Notes: generated from the sequence alone by a model not told the origin. A stretch of DNA of 64,000 bases from Chitinophaga jiangningensis (GCF_900142605.1 NZ_FRBL01000005.1:496001-560000); one strand, 5' to 3'; positions 35,094 through 44,160 are shown, counted from the first letter of the stretch. Made by a program: numbers and translations.

Positions 35094-35717
35094 TTAGTTG
35101 TTGGCCAGCAGCTGTTGTTTAGCCATATCTCTCACTACCTGTTGTGCATAAAGCACAGCCATCCTTTCAGTGGTAGGCGGATCGAATGACCTGGATTGAA
35201 CAGAATACAACATTTGTCCGCTCTGCAAATCGTAAAGATTACCTTCCCACTGGTATTTGGTATTTACAGCGACATAGCCAGGGGCATACATCCTGTTGTA
35301 CCAGGAGTAGTAAGGCCAGAAACCATAGTAACCGTAAGGGGAATACATGGTGCCCGGAACAAATTGTCTCTCTTTACCTTTTTCCAGCATTACAATGGTG
35401 AGTACCTGGTTGGCGCCGCTGCTCTTCAGCTTGTTCACCACCTGTTTTTCACCCAGTTTACCAAATCCCTGCGGGCCGTATTCCTGGAATGCAGAAACCG
35501 CGTTATATCCTTTCTTTCTCAACTCTGATACCGTATAGCTTTCCATCTGGCTGCGGAGTGTGCGGTCTTTTTCAGGTACCAGGGCAATCACCATCACCTT
35601 CTGGTCTTTCTGAATTTTTTGTGCATCATTCGCTCTCCAGGAAGAAGTAACTTTTGTGCTTGTACAAGCCGTTGCAAAAATGGCAATGGCAGCGATCATT
35701 AAACCCAGCTTTTTCAT
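35094..35717 (-). CDS. Lipoprotein of unknown function
   Basis: The 207-residue protein has a lipoprotein signal ending at a cysteine near residue 18 (IFATACTSTKV), followed by SSWR and a soluble domain. A stretch around residues 120-145 is rich in Tyr, Trp and Gly (YSPYGYYGFWPYYSWYN). It resembles DUF4136-like envelope lipoproteins in its opening, but I do not assign a family. A strong Shine-Dalgarno AAAGGAGG stands before the start, uncommon in this phylum. An outer-membrane or periplasmic location is expected. Confidence 0.8.
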   Translation of the reverse strand: MKKLGLMIAAIAIFATACTSTKVTSSWRANDAQKIQKDQKVMVIALVPEKDRTLRSQMESYTVSELRKKGYNAVSAFQEYGPQGFGKLGEKQVVNKLKSSGANQVLTIVMLEKGKERQFVPGTMYSPYGYYGFWPYYSWYNRMYAPGYVAVNTKYQWEGNLYDLQSGQMLYSVQSRSFDPPTTERMAVLYAQQVVRDMAKQQLLANN

Positions 35718-35721
35718 ATAC

Positions 35722-35729
35722 CCTCCTTT
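35722..35729 (-). promoter_or_regulatory. Strong Shine-Dalgarno site before the lipoprotein gene
   Basis: The minus strand reads AAAGGAGG, 4 nt before the ATG at 35717 (GTAT between). Most genes in the window have no such site. Confidence 0.7.
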
Positions 35730-35867
35730 GATTTAGTATGTGTGTACCTGTTAGACGGAGAAGGGGCTGTTTTGTAACATCTGAGGATAGGATTTAACAA
35801 TATTTTTAGGGTTGTTAATGTATTGCTAATGAACAATTTATTTGATTGTTTTTTGTTGCCTGCCGGC

Positions 35868-35946
35868 AAAACGAACGAGGGGCAGACCGTTGGTCTGCCC
35901 CTCGTTCGTTTTATCACTCTCGCCGAAGGCGAGAGTGATAAAACGA
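35868..35946. repeat. Double-hairpin element B (shared central arm)
   Basis: Hairpin 1: 21-bp perfect stem, arms 35868-35888 and 35892-35912, loop GTT. Hairpin 2: 19-bp perfect stem, arms 35906-35924 and 35928-35946, loop GAA with tip CGCCGAAGGCG. Bases 35906-35912 (TCGTTTT) belong to both stems, and AAAACGA stands at both outer ends. It lies 6 nt beyond the mqnC stop (35953). Confidence 0.9.
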
Positions 35947-35952
35947 TATCTA

Positions 35953-37077
35953 CTAGTAATTAATTACCTGTTCTTCAATGCTTGCAGGAATATCCCTGAA
36001 CTGGTACAGTTGTGTACGCAGCTGCGGTTCAAAACCAGCTTCGCGGATCGCATCCTGCATGGATTTGTAGGTGAAGCGGTGTGGCGCACCGGCAGCACTT
36101 ACCACGTTTTCCTCGATCATGATAGAGCCAAAATCGTTGGCACCGGCGTGCAGGCAAAGCTGCGCCACCTGCTTACCCACGGTGAGCCAGGATGCCTGGA
36201 TGTTTTTCACATTCGGCAGCATGATGCGGCTCATGGCTATCATTCGGATATATTCTTCGGAAGTAGTCATGTTATGTACACCGCGGATACGTGCCAGCAG
36301 CGTATCTACGTCCTGGAAGGTCCATGGGATGAAGGCCGTGAAGCCATAGTGCCCTTCAGGTTTTTCACTTTGTACCTGACGGATGTCTACCAGGTGCTCG
36401 AAGCGCTCCAGCACTGTTTCTACGTGGCCAAACATCATGGTGGCAGAAGAAGCAATGTTCAGTTTATGCGCTGCACGCATTACATCCAGCCATTCCTGTG
36501 CACCACACTTACCTTTGGAGATCAGGCGGCGTACACGGTCGTTCAGGATTTCAGCACCCGCGCCCGGAAGGCTGTCCATACCCGCTTCCTGCAGTGCTTT
36601 CAGCACTTCGATGTGGGTACTTTTTTCCAGCTTGGTGATATGTGCTACCTCGGGTGGTCCGAGGGTGTGCAAACGTAAAGTAGGATAGAGCTGTTTCAGT
36701 TGCTTAAACAGGTCCACGTAAAAACTGAGTCCCAGTTCGGGGTGATGGCCACCCTGTAACAGCAGCTGATCGCCACCATATTTCAGGGTTTCATCAATCT
36801 TGCGCTTATACTCTTCTATACCGGTAATATAGGCTTCCGGGTGACCTGGAATACGGTAAAAATTACAAAACTTGCAGTTGGCAGTACATACGTTGGTAGT
36901 ATTTACGTTTCTGTCTATCTGCCAGGTTACTTTACCATGCGGCACCTGTATCTTGCGCAGCTCGTTGGCGATCTGCATCAGCTCTGCCAACGGCGCATTT
37001 TCAAACATGAAGACCCCTTCCTCGGCTGTCAGGAATTCAAATTGTTGCGCCTTCTTGTATAAATCCTGTAGTTCCAT
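35953..37077 (-). CDS. mqnC: MqnC, cyclic dehypoxanthinyl futalosine synthase
   Basis: The 374-residue protein is a radical-SAM enzyme of the futalosine menaquinone pathway. The cluster motif is in NVCTANCKFCNFYR (CxxxCxxC), and family hallmarks include LLQGGHHPELG, DSLPGAGAEIL, MMFGHVET and FTAFIPWTFQ. These favour MqnC over the related MqnE, which has a different glycine/histidine motif. The pathway supplies menaquinone for respiration, which fits the cbb3 oxidase block. No other mqn gene is nearby. A TACCTTTG promoter element (37113-37120) lies 36 nt upstream of the start. Confidence 0.93.
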   Translation of the reverse strand: MELQDLYKKAQQFEFLTAEEGVFMFENAPLAELMQIANELRKIQVPHGKVTWQIDRNVNTTNVCTANCKFCNFYRIPGHPEAYITGIEEYKRKIDETLKYGGDQLLLQGGHHPELGLSFYVDLFKQLKQLYPTLRLHTLGPPEVAHITKLEKSTHIEVLKALQEAGMDSLPGAGAEILNDRVRRLISKGKCGAQEWLDVMRAAHKLNIASSATMMFGHVETVLERFEHLVDIRQVQSEKPEGHYGFTAFIPWTFQDVDTLLARIRGVHNMTTSEEYIRMIAMSRIMLPNVKNIQASWLTVGKQVAQLCLHAGANDFGSIMIEENVVSAAGAPHRFTYKSMQDAIREAGFEPQLRTQLYQFRDIPASIEEQVINY

Positions 37078-37112
37078 TGTGCTTTCCTTAAAAGTTGACG
37101 GCTAAACCGAAA

Positions 37113-37120
37113 CAAAGGTA
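37113..37120 (-). promoter_or_regulatory. -7 element of mqnC
   Basis: The minus strand reads TACCTTTG, matching TAnnTTTG, with a leader of about 30 nt to the ATG at 37077. No TTTG is seen at -33. Confidence 0.5.
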
Positions 37121-37249
37121 GTGTAATTGCATATATCTAATGCGATTGATTGCACAAGTAATTATAATACCGTCCGTAATAAAAATATTTTATACGAAAG
37201 CATTTAAACGTTAAATTTATATAAATACGATACCTACATCGCCCCCATC

Positions 37250-38497
37250 ATGTTTAAGCTAATTCTGTTCAGCATTAACCTGTTCCTCGGAACATTATTT
37301 TGCCAGCAAGCCACCGCCACCACGTTATATGCTGACAACGAGCATACTTTATTTACCGAAGCCGATACCTCCAGTAATGCTGTACTGATCACCCGCTTCA
37401 AATTCAAGCAGTATTATGGCGGCGTCGTGATCATACAGGCCGTGCTAAAAGGCTACCCTGATACGCTTCAGTTTATTCTCGACACCGGCAGCGCCGGCAT
37501 CTCCCTGGATACTGCCACCTGTGTGCGACTAGGATTGCAGCTGGTACCCTCCGATAAGGTCGTGAAAGGCCTGGCGGGCGCCAAACAGGTGTCCTTCGCA
37601 GAAAATAAATCATTGATATTACCCGGGCTGGTAGTGGATAGTCTCGATTTCCACGTCAACGATTATGAGCTGATCAGCCAGGTGTACGGCTTGCAGGTGG
37701 ATGGGATTATCGGGTATAGCCTTTTAAGCAGATATATAGTGACGGTGGATTACGATAAAGAGGAAATCGGCATCTATTCCAAAGGAAAATACAATTATCC
37801 ACGTGGCGGCATGCTGCTAAAACCCAGCCTGACGCAGATCCCCCTGGTATATGCCCCGGTGAAAAACGGGCGCACCAGTACCAGCAACCGCTTTTTCTTT
37901 GACACCGGCGCCGGTATGTGCCTGCTGCTCTCCAACCAGTTTGTGAAAGACAGTAACCTGCTGGCCGATAAAAAGCGCAGGGCTAAAGTGATCGAAACCG
38001 AAGCCCAGGGCCTCGGGGGCAGGATGACCATGTCTCTCACCACCATCCAGGAATTTCGTATAGGCAACTACAGCTTCCGCAATGTGCCCACCTATCTGTT
38101 CGACGATACGTACAATGTAACCTCGTACCCTTACCTGGGCGGCATGATAGGCAACGACCTGCTGCGGCGCTTCAACCTTACGCTCAACTACGCCAAAAAA
38201 GAAATATATCTCTTACCCAATACCCACTACAGGGATATATTTGACTACTCCTATACCGGGCTAATCATCTACCTGATCAACGGACAGGTGGAGGTGACCG
38301 ACATCATCAAAGGTTCTCCCGCTGAAAAAGCCGGGTTCCAGAAAGGCGATGTGATCCTCGGTATCAACAATAATATGGGTAATAATCTCCAGCTCTTTCG
38401 CGAACTGCTGAAAGCCATTGGCACCCGGGCATTTATATTAATCAGGAGAGATAATGAGCTGGCAGTGAAAAAATTACCAATAAAAAGTATTCTTTAA
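37250..38497 (+). CDS. Retropepsin-like aspartyl protease with C-terminal PDZ domain
   Basis: The 415-residue protein has a signal peptide (about 1-22), then two retropepsin-like lobes with active-site motifs FILDTGSAGISL (about 80) and FFDTGAGMCLLL (about 220). A PDZ domain follows at about 345-410 (VEVTDIIKGSPAEKAGFQKGDVIL). Such proteins are bilobed secreted aspartyl proteases; the PDZ may bind substrate tails. The following gene (13 bases on) is a paralogue without PDZ. Natural substrates are unknown. Confidence 0.88.
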   Translation: MFKLILFSINLFLGTLFCQQATATTLYADNEHTLFTEADTSSNAVLITRFKFKQYYGGVVIIQAVLKGYPDTLQFILDTGSAGISLDTATCVRLGLQLVPSDKVVKGLAGAKQVSFAENKSLILPGLVVDSLDFHVNDYELISQVYGLQVDGIIGYSLLSRYIVTVDYDKEEIGIYSKGKYNYPRGGMLLKPSLTQIPLVYAPVKNGRTSTSNRFFFDTGAGMCLLLSNQFVKDSNLLADKKRRAKVIETEAQGLGGRMTMSLTTIQEFRIGNYSFRNVPTYLFDDTYNVTSYPYLGGMIGNDLLRRFNLTLNYAKKEIYLLPNTHYRDIFDYSYTGLIIYLINGQVEVTDIIKGSPAEKAGFQKGDVILGINNNMGNNLQLFRELLKAIGTRAFILIRRDNELAVKKLPIKSIL

Positions 38498-38510
38498 CGT
38501 TATTTGTGGC

Positions 38511-39437
38511 ATGTGGCGACTCTTTTGGACATTATTTGCGATAGCCGCTGCCTGTACCCAAGTAAGCGCGCAACGCAAAAACAACACAACGGCGGAACCT
38601 GACAATACCAAACCTGCAGCGGTCATCCCCTTCAGGCTGGTGAATAACCATATCGTATTCCCTGTTACCGTATCCGGTAGCACCGACACCCTGCAGTTTA
38701 TCTTCGACAGTGGCGCGGAAATTACGGTGATGAATACACGTACCGCAGAAAAAATGAAATTGAACAGCGGCCGTCAGGCTTTCATGAGTGGGGTAAACAA
38801 CGGCATGATACAGGTGCCGGTGGTTACCATCAATGCACTATATATCAAGGAATTAAGGATGCCATTTGTGACGGCGTACCTGGAAGACCTCCGTGATATG
38901 GGCAACGAAACCACACAGATCGACGGCGTGATTGGCGTGGCGCTCATGAAGGCGTATATCGTTAAAATTGATTACCGCAACAAACAACTCGCACTCTACC
39001 CCAACGGTAAAACGAAAGTAAATACCGCAGGGCAGCTGCTGCACTTTACCCTTAACTTCACCACACCTGTAATAGACGCTGTAATCCGGCTCCCGAACGG
39101 CGCTACGCTGATGGGAAAATACCATGTTACCACCGGGGGCGACTACGGCGTACTCTTTAACTGGCCTTATGTGGAAAAGTATAAACTGAACACCCTGCTG
39201 CCCACCATTAACACCGACAAGGTGCAGGATATGGTGAAAGTGCTGTACTATATCAACAGCAGCGTTAGTGAGCTGCAAATGGCCGGTAAAAAGCTGAATA
39301 ATGTGCCCGTCAGCTACTGCAAGGATGTGGATGATGTAGGCGCATTCGTGGAAATCGCAGGCGCCATCGGCTTTTCCGTATGGAAGCAGTTTACTATCAC
39401 CATCAATTACAACAAGAAAGAATTGTTTATTGAGTAG
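38511..39437 (+). CDS. Retropepsin-like protein, paralogue with second aspartate lost
   Basis: The 308-residue protein has a signal peptide (about 1-22) and an intact first motif FIFDSGAEITVMN. In the second lobe, where the neighbour has FFDTGAG, it reads HVTTGGDYGVL, so the catalytic aspartate appears replaced by threonine. It lacks the PDZ domain of the neighbouring protein. It may be inactive, use one lobe, or work with the first protein. The two genes are 13 bases apart and probably co-transcribed. Confidence 0.83.
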   Translation: MWRLFWTLFAIAAACTQVSAQRKNNTTAEPDNTKPAAVIPFRLVNNHIVFPVTVSGSTDTLQFIFDSGAEITVMNTRTAEKMKLNSGRQAFMSGVNNGMIQVPVVTINALYIKELRMPFVTAYLEDLRDMGNETTQIDGVIGVALMKAYIVKIDYRNKQLALYPNGKTKVNTAGQLLHFTLNFTTPVIDAVIRLPNGATLMGKYHVTTGGDYGVLFNWPYVEKYKLNTLLPTINTDKVQDMVKVLYYINSSVSELQMAGKKLNNVPVSYCKDVDDVGAFVEIAGAIGFSVWKQFTITINYNKKELFIE

Positions 39438-39499
39438 CGTTGACGCATCGTTGACGAGAAGAGATTATCTTTACTAATATCCACAACATCAATTGGCTT

Positions 39500-40738
39500 A
39501 TGACTCATTATAATAAATTTACTTTAGCGAACGGGCTCCGGGTAATTGTGCACGAGGACCATACAACTCCCATGGCTGTCCTGAACGTGTTGTATGACGT
39601 AGGAGCAAGAGATGAGAACCCCGAACAAACAGGCTTTGCGCACCTTTTCGAGCACCTGATGTTTGGCGGATCTGTCAACATTCCTGAGTACGACGAACCG
39701 CTGCAAATGGCCGGCGGTGAAAACAATGCTTATACTACGAGCGATCTCACCAACTACTATATCACCCTGCCGGCAGAAAATATCGAAACAGCCTTCTGGC
39801 TGGAGAGCGACCGCATGCTGAGTCTTGCATTCGGTGAAAAAAGCCTGGACGTGCAGCGGAAAGTAGTATCGGAAGAATTCAAGGAACATTACATCAACAA
39901 ACCTTACGGCGATGTATGGCATAAAATGAGAGCGCTGGCATATTCCACGCATCCTTACCGCTGGATGACCATCGGTAAAGAATTATCGCATATCGAAAAT
40001 GCGAAGCTGGAAGATGTAAAGGCTTTCTTTTTTAAATTCTACCGCCCGGTAAATGCGATCCTTTCAGTAGGAGGGAACGTTACGCTGGAACAGGTGAAAG
40101 CCCTTGCTGAGAAATGGTTTGGTGACATTCCTTCCGGCGAAAAATATACCCGTAACCTGCCGGTGGAACCTGAGCAAACGGAAGCGCATAAACTGGAAGT
40201 AAAAGCCAATGTGCCGCTGGATGCGATCTACAAGTGTTATCATATGCAGCCCAGGTCTGACAAGCGCTATTACGCGGCGGATCTGCTCTCTGATATCCTC
40301 AGTAGTGGCGGCTCTTCCCGCTTACACCAGGTTTTGGTTAAGGAGAAGAAATTGTTTTCCAATATAGAGTGCTACCATTTTGGTAGTCTCGACGCAGGAC
40401 TACTCACCATAGAAGGCAAGCTCGTAAAGGGCGTGAAAATGAAGGACGCCGAAAAAGCAATCCAGCTGGAACTGGAGAAACTGCAAAATGAAATCATCCC
40501 GGAAAGAGAACTGCAGAAAGTTAAAAACAGGGTGGAAAGCCTGCTCGCGTTTGAGGACATGAGTCTGCTCAACAGGGCCACCAACCTGGCTTTCTACGAA
40601 CTGCTGGGGGATGCCGGCCTGATGAACAAAGAATTCAGCAATTATGAAAGAGTGACTGCTGAAGAGCTTCATCAGGAAGCCAAACTGCTGTTTGACGAAA
40701 AGAACTCCAACACCATATACTATTACGCCGAAAACTAG
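39500..40738 (+). CDS. M16-family zinc metallopeptidase (catalytic subunit)
   Basis: The 412-residue protein has the inverted zinc motif HxxEH in GFAHLFEHLMFGGS (about residue 50) and the downstream glutamate region SEEFKEHYINKPYG. It has the two-domain M16 organisation and no signal peptide, so it is probably cytoplasmic. The next gene encodes the second M16 chain, which lacks the zinc site; such pairs form heterodimers in which one chain is catalytic and the other supplies the R/Y motif. Likely substrates are peptides. Confidence 0.93.
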   Translation: MTHYNKFTLANGLRVIVHEDHTTPMAVLNVLYDVGARDENPEQTGFAHLFEHLMFGGSVNIPEYDEPLQMAGGENNAYTTSDLTNYYITLPAENIETAFWLESDRMLSLAFGEKSLDVQRKVVSEEFKEHYINKPYGDVWHKMRALAYSTHPYRWMTIGKELSHIENAKLEDVKAFFFKFYRPVNAILSVGGNVTLEQVKALAEKWFGDIPSGEKYTRNLPVEPEQTEAHKLEVKANVPLDAIYKCYHMQPRSDKRYYAADLLSDILSSGGSSRLHQVLVKEKKLFSNIECYHFGSLDAGLLTIEGKLVKGVKMKDAEKAIQLELEKLQNEIIPERELQKVKNRVESLLAFEDMSLLNRATNLAFYELLGDAGLMNKEFSNYERVTAEELHQEAKLLFDEKNSNTIYYYAEN

Positions 40739-40779
40739 CACTGATAAGTATCTCAGGCAACGGCCCAAAAATTCAAACG

Positions 40780-42060
40780 ATGAACAGAAGTATTCCTCCT
40801 GCCATAAAAGATGCTGTGGAGTTTGATCTGAAGCTCAAACCATACGAAAAATTTACTCTCGATAACGGTATACCCGTGTATGTTGTAAAGTCCGATGAAC
40901 AGGAGACTTTACAGCTGGAGCTGGTATTCCCTGCGGGCACCTGGTACGAAAACCAGAGTATGCTGGCCCTGGCAACCAACTTCCTCATGAAAACCGGTAC
41001 CAGCAAGCATACAGCCCTCGAAATCAATGAAAGCATCGAGTATTACGGCGCTTATCTGAACCGTAATACCTTCCACGAAAATGCCACCTACACCCTGCAT
41101 TGCCTTACCAAACACTTTGGCGAGCTGCTGCCGGTACTGTCAGAGGTGATTTTAGACCCGGTTTTCCGCGAAGAAGAGCTCAGCGTATATGCACAGAACC
41201 AGAAGCAGAAACTGGCTGTAAACCTCCAGAAATGCGATTTTGTGGCTAACCGCTACATTGATCAGTACCTGTTTGGTGAATTCCACCCTTATGGCCGCGT
41301 GAGCACCATGATGGGCTACGATGCGCTGCAAACAGAAGCACTGGAAGGCTTCTACAAAAAGCACTACACTTACAACAACTGTAAAATATTTGTAGCCGGC
41401 AACCTCCCGGAAAACATGATCCCATTGCTGAACCAGTTTCTTGGCAGCAGCAAATGGAACGGGGAGTCGCATTTACAGCGACTAGACCTGCCCATTCAGC
41501 CTGCTGAAGAGAAGAAGTTCAGAATCTTCAATGATGAAAATGGGGTACAGGGTGCAGTGCGCGTAGCGCGTCCTTTCCCGAACCGCTACCATCCTGATTT
41601 CCCTAAAATGCTGGTGCTGAATACCATATTGGGTGGTTATTTCGGCTCACGTTTGATGAGTAATATCAGGGAAGAAAAGGGCTACACCTACGGTATTTAC
41701 TCGCAACTCTATAACTTCCGCCAGGTGAGCGCAATCAACATCCAGACCGAAGCCGGCAGGGATGTATGCGAGTCCACCATTGAGGAGATTTATAAAGAGC
41801 TGCAAACCTTGCAGAATGTGGCAGTTCCACAGGAAGAACTGGACCTGGTACGCAACTACATGATCGGCTCTATCCTGGGCGATCTGGATGGGGCGTTCCA
41901 GATTATTCAGCGCTGGAAAAACCTCATTCTCAATGATCTGGACGAAAATTATTTCTACAATAACATTCAAACGATCAAAACCATTACAGCAGATGAGCTG
42001 CAGCATGTTGCCAAACAATATTTCACGCCTGCTGACTTCTTTGAGCTGGTGGTTATCTAA
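40780..42060 (+). CDS. M16-family peptidase, non-catalytic partner chain
   Basis: The 426-residue protein has the M16 fold but no HxxEH: the equivalent region reads LALATNFLMKTGT. The C-terminal half keeps the R/Y motif (GSRLMSNIREEKGYTYGIYS). This is the complementary pattern to the preceding gene and fits a heterodimeric M16B-type peptidase. The 41-base gap and same strand support co-expression. No signal peptide is seen. Confidence 0.92.
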   Translation: MNRSIPPAIKDAVEFDLKLKPYEKFTLDNGIPVYVVKSDEQETLQLELVFPAGTWYENQSMLALATNFLMKTGTSKHTALEINESIEYYGAYLNRNTFHENATYTLHCLTKHFGELLPVLSEVILDPVFREEELSVYAQNQKQKLAVNLQKCDFVANRYIDQYLFGEFHPYGRVSTMMGYDALQTEALEGFYKKHYTYNNCKIFVAGNLPENMIPLLNQFLGSSKWNGESHLQRLDLPIQPAEEKKFRIFNDENGVQGAVRVARPFPNRYHPDFPKMLVLNTILGGYFGSRLMSNIREEKGYTYGIYSQLYNFRQVSAINIQTEAGRDVCESTIEEIYKELQTLQNVAVPQEELDLVRNYMIGSILGDLDGAFQIIQRWKNLILNDLDENYFYNNIQTIKTITADELQHVAKQYFTPADFFELVVI

Positions 42061-42072
42061 TTGCTACCCTTC

Positions 42073-42468
42073 ATGAAATATTTCATCATCTGCCTGTTGC
42101 TGTTCGCTGCCACCAGCAAAGGCTTTGCACAGTCACAGGCAGAGATGAATAAAAAAGCAACGGAGGCTTACCGCCAGGCCGACAAAGAGCTGAATGATAT
42201 TTACCAGGCTATTCAGAAGGAATATGCCGCTAATAAGAAGTTCCTCGAAAATCTCCGTGATGCCCAGCGGCTGTGGGTACAATTCAGAGATGCCCAGCTG
42301 AAGGCCATGTTCCCGGAAGCGGCCAAAAATTATGGCAGCATGTTTCCGGTGTGCAAATCCAACTATCTCACCCTGCTTACTACCCAGCGAATAGAGTCAT
42401 TACGGGTATGGCTAAACGGACTTCCTGCCGGGGAAACCTGCACGGGGTCGATAGGAGTGAAGCAGTAG
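42073..42468 (+). CDS. LprI-family (DUF1311) secreted protein
   Basis: From the ATG at 42073 the 131-residue product has a signal peptide (about 1-20, ending GFAQS). The LprI-like body follows, with MNKKATEAYRQADKELNDIYQ and DAQRLWVQFRDAQL, the two family helices. LprI of Mycobacterium inhibits lysozyme; other members have no known role. The first family cysteine is replaced here (MNKKA rather than MNxCA). The in-frame ATG at 42061 would disrupt the signal peptide and is not used. Confidence 0.85.
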   Translation: MKYFIICLLLFAATSKGFAQSQAEMNKKATEAYRQADKELNDIYQAIQKEYAANKKFLENLRDAQRLWVQFRDAQLKAMFPEAAKNYGSMFPVCKSNYLTLLTTQRIESLRVWLNGLPAGETCTGSIGVKQ

Positions 42469-42533
42469 TCCTCACGAATTATCTTAATTTCATATATATT
42501 TCGTAGTTTCGCCGCATATTATCCACTATCCCT

Positions 42534-42947
42534 ATGCGACACCTACTTGCTATCCTTGCCATCTTTGGCAGTATAACGGCTTATGCGCAACAGCATAAGG
42601 ACCCCGTTGACATTATCGAAGAGCGCTACCAGCGCTGCCTTGCCCAAAGCTCCAACATGTATAACTGTGCCACCATTTACTACCAGGCGATAGACAGCGC
42701 TTTATCGGCCACTATTCAGCATTTATACAGCCATCTCAGCGCAGGTTCCGTGAATAAGTTACAATCGGATCAGATAGCCTGGGAAGAAAAAAAGGAGGCC
42801 TATTTCAAGAAGATAGATGAACGTGTGGAAAAGCTGCATAAAAGCACCATGCAGGGGTTGGACGATGACATGATTTCTACGGATAATAAAGCCGCATTTT
42901 TGAAGGACAGATTGCTGGAATTATATAGAGAATATCCACTTGGCTAA
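42534..42947 (+). CDS. LprI-like secreted protein, second copy
   Basis: The 137-residue protein has a signal peptide (about 1-18, ending AYAQ) and a body aligning to LprI/DUF1311: SSNMYNCATIYYQAIDSAL matches the MNxCAxxxYxxAD segment and QIAWEEKKEAYF the second helix. It keeps two cysteines (RCLAQ and YNCAT) absent from the preceding paralogue. It ends 1 nt before element C, which it shares with the convergent arginase-fold gene. Confidence 0.75.
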   Translation: MRHLLAILAIFGSITAYAQQHKDPVDIIEERYQRCLAQSSNMYNCATIYYQAIDSALSATIQHLYSHLSAGSVNKLQSDQIAWEEKKEAYFKKIDERVEKLHKSTMQGLDDDMISTDNKAAFLKDRLLELYREYPLG

Positions 42948-42948
42948 G

Positions 42949-43019
42949 CGGTTTTCCGACCGACTTCGTCGGTCGGAAAACCGTTTTATTGATGGGCCTT
43001 CGGCCCATCAATAAAACGG
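42949..43019. repeat. Double-hairpin element C between two convergent genes
   Basis: Hairpin 1: 16-bp perfect stem, arms 42949-42964 and 42968-42983, loop TTC. Hairpin 2: 18-bp perfect stem, arms 42981-42998 and 43002-43019, loop TTC with tip GGCCTTCGGCC. CCG (42981-42983) is shared; CGG stands at both outer ends. It fills the whole gap between two stop codons, with 1 nt free on each side. Confidence 0.9.
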
Positions 43020-43020
43020 A

Positions 43021-44160
43021 CTAAAACCGCTCCTGGTGCCTTAACCAGCGCTCTGGAATCTCATTATTACTCGCCAGCAGATAGTCGTTATACGCACACG
43101 GCACAAACTCTCTATCCGGCAGCTGCATCCACCAGCGTCCTGTTTTCTTGCTCTTCAGGAAAACGGTGTCAATATCGGAGAAGGCTATATGAAATTCCCA
43201 GAAGGCATCCCGGTGTTCCAGCAATGCTTCTTTATTTTTTACGGCTCTGCCATCCATAAAATACCAGATCATTTGAGATATCTGCCGGGCGGTAAGGTTT
43301 TCCTTATCTTTTTCCGCGCGATAGCCATAAATGCCGAAGCTGGTAAGGCGGCTGCTCATGCCGGCGTAGCGTGCGAGCAAACAGCCTTCTTCTCCGCTGA
43401 AACCGTTAGGAGAGAGGTGATTGGCCGGCGCGTCGGTATGGCGGATGATGTTGATGTCAAGACTAAAAAGATCAGAATGCCGTAGTACAGGCTCAGCTTC
43501 TTCCATGTTTTCACGGATACGGCCCAGTCGGTAGCAGTCGAACCGAAGTTTATCCAGCGTTTCTAACATCCTCGGATGTACGAAATAGCTCTGAAAGCCG
43601 AGGTGGTTATAATGGCGGAGATAGTTCGGCTGTTCGGTGAGGATATCCATGAGAAAGCGTTCGCTGCGAATGGTCGAATCTTCTTTCAGATCGATGAGCG
43701 CATCTGCCACGGTAGCTTCTATAATCAGTTGTTGGGAAGCGTATGCCTTGTATTGCGCATAGGTAAGATCGTGGGAGCCTCCCAGGATAATGACCGTTTT
43801 ATTGGCCTGTATCAGGTCGCCCACTACGGCTTTCATAGCCGCATAGGCATCTGCCAGGAAAGCGCCGGAGCGCAGGTTGCCCACATCAGCGAGTTTAATA
43901 TCACGATGCCAGTTGTACAGCCGGTATAACTCACGACGGATCATGTCCGGCCCGTTGGTACCGGTTTTCCCCGAATCACTGCCTCTCTCTTCTCCCACAC
44001 CCAGCAGAATGATATCTGCGCTGTCAATATCAGGAATATGGTTCGCCTGATAGGCGTCAATGATGCCACCCACCTGGAATGCATCGTATTCCTGGTCGTC
44101 ATTAAGATAGTCTTTGGAAATAGGATTCAAAAAATCCTGAAGGTGCGAAAAATCAGCCAT
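43021..44160 (-). CDS. Arginase/formimidoylglutamase-fold protein with altered metal motifs
   Basis: The 379-residue protein has the ureohydrolase fold: IILLGVGEERG, ILGGSHDLTYAQY and LFSLDINIIRHTDAP mark the strands that hold the binuclear manganese site. However, the usual DAHxD is DALID, and the DxDxxDP is DINxxRH, so at least one histidine and one aspartate ligand appear lost. Related proteins in Bacteroidota are commonly named formimidoylglutamase. Activity on N-formimino-glutamate or arginine is therefore doubtful. No histidine-degradation gene is adjacent. Confidence 0.8.
   Translation of the reverse strand: MADFSHLQDFLNPISKDYLNDDQEYDAFQVGGIIDAYQANHIPDIDSADIILLGVGEERGSDSGKTGTNGPDMIRRELYRLYNWHRDIKLADVGNLRSGAFLADAYAAMKAVVGDLIQANKTVIILGGSHDLTYAQYKAYASQQLIIEATVADALIDLKEDSTIRSERFLMDILTEQPNYLRHYNHLGFQSYFVHPRMLETLDKLRFDCYRLGRIRENMEEAEPVLRHSDLFSLDINIIRHTDAPANHLSPNGFSGEEGCLLARYAGMSSRLTSFGIYGYRAEKDKENLTARQISQMIWYFMDGRAVKNKEALLEHRDAFWEFHIAFSDIDTVFLKSKKTGRWWMQLPDREFVPCAYNDYLLASNNEIPERWLRHQERF

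Noticed and set aside
37143..37156. Possible FNR-type site upstream of mqnC (TTGATTGCACAAGT)
   Set aside because: It is at the right distance from the -7 element, but only one half-site matches and the second half is wrong.
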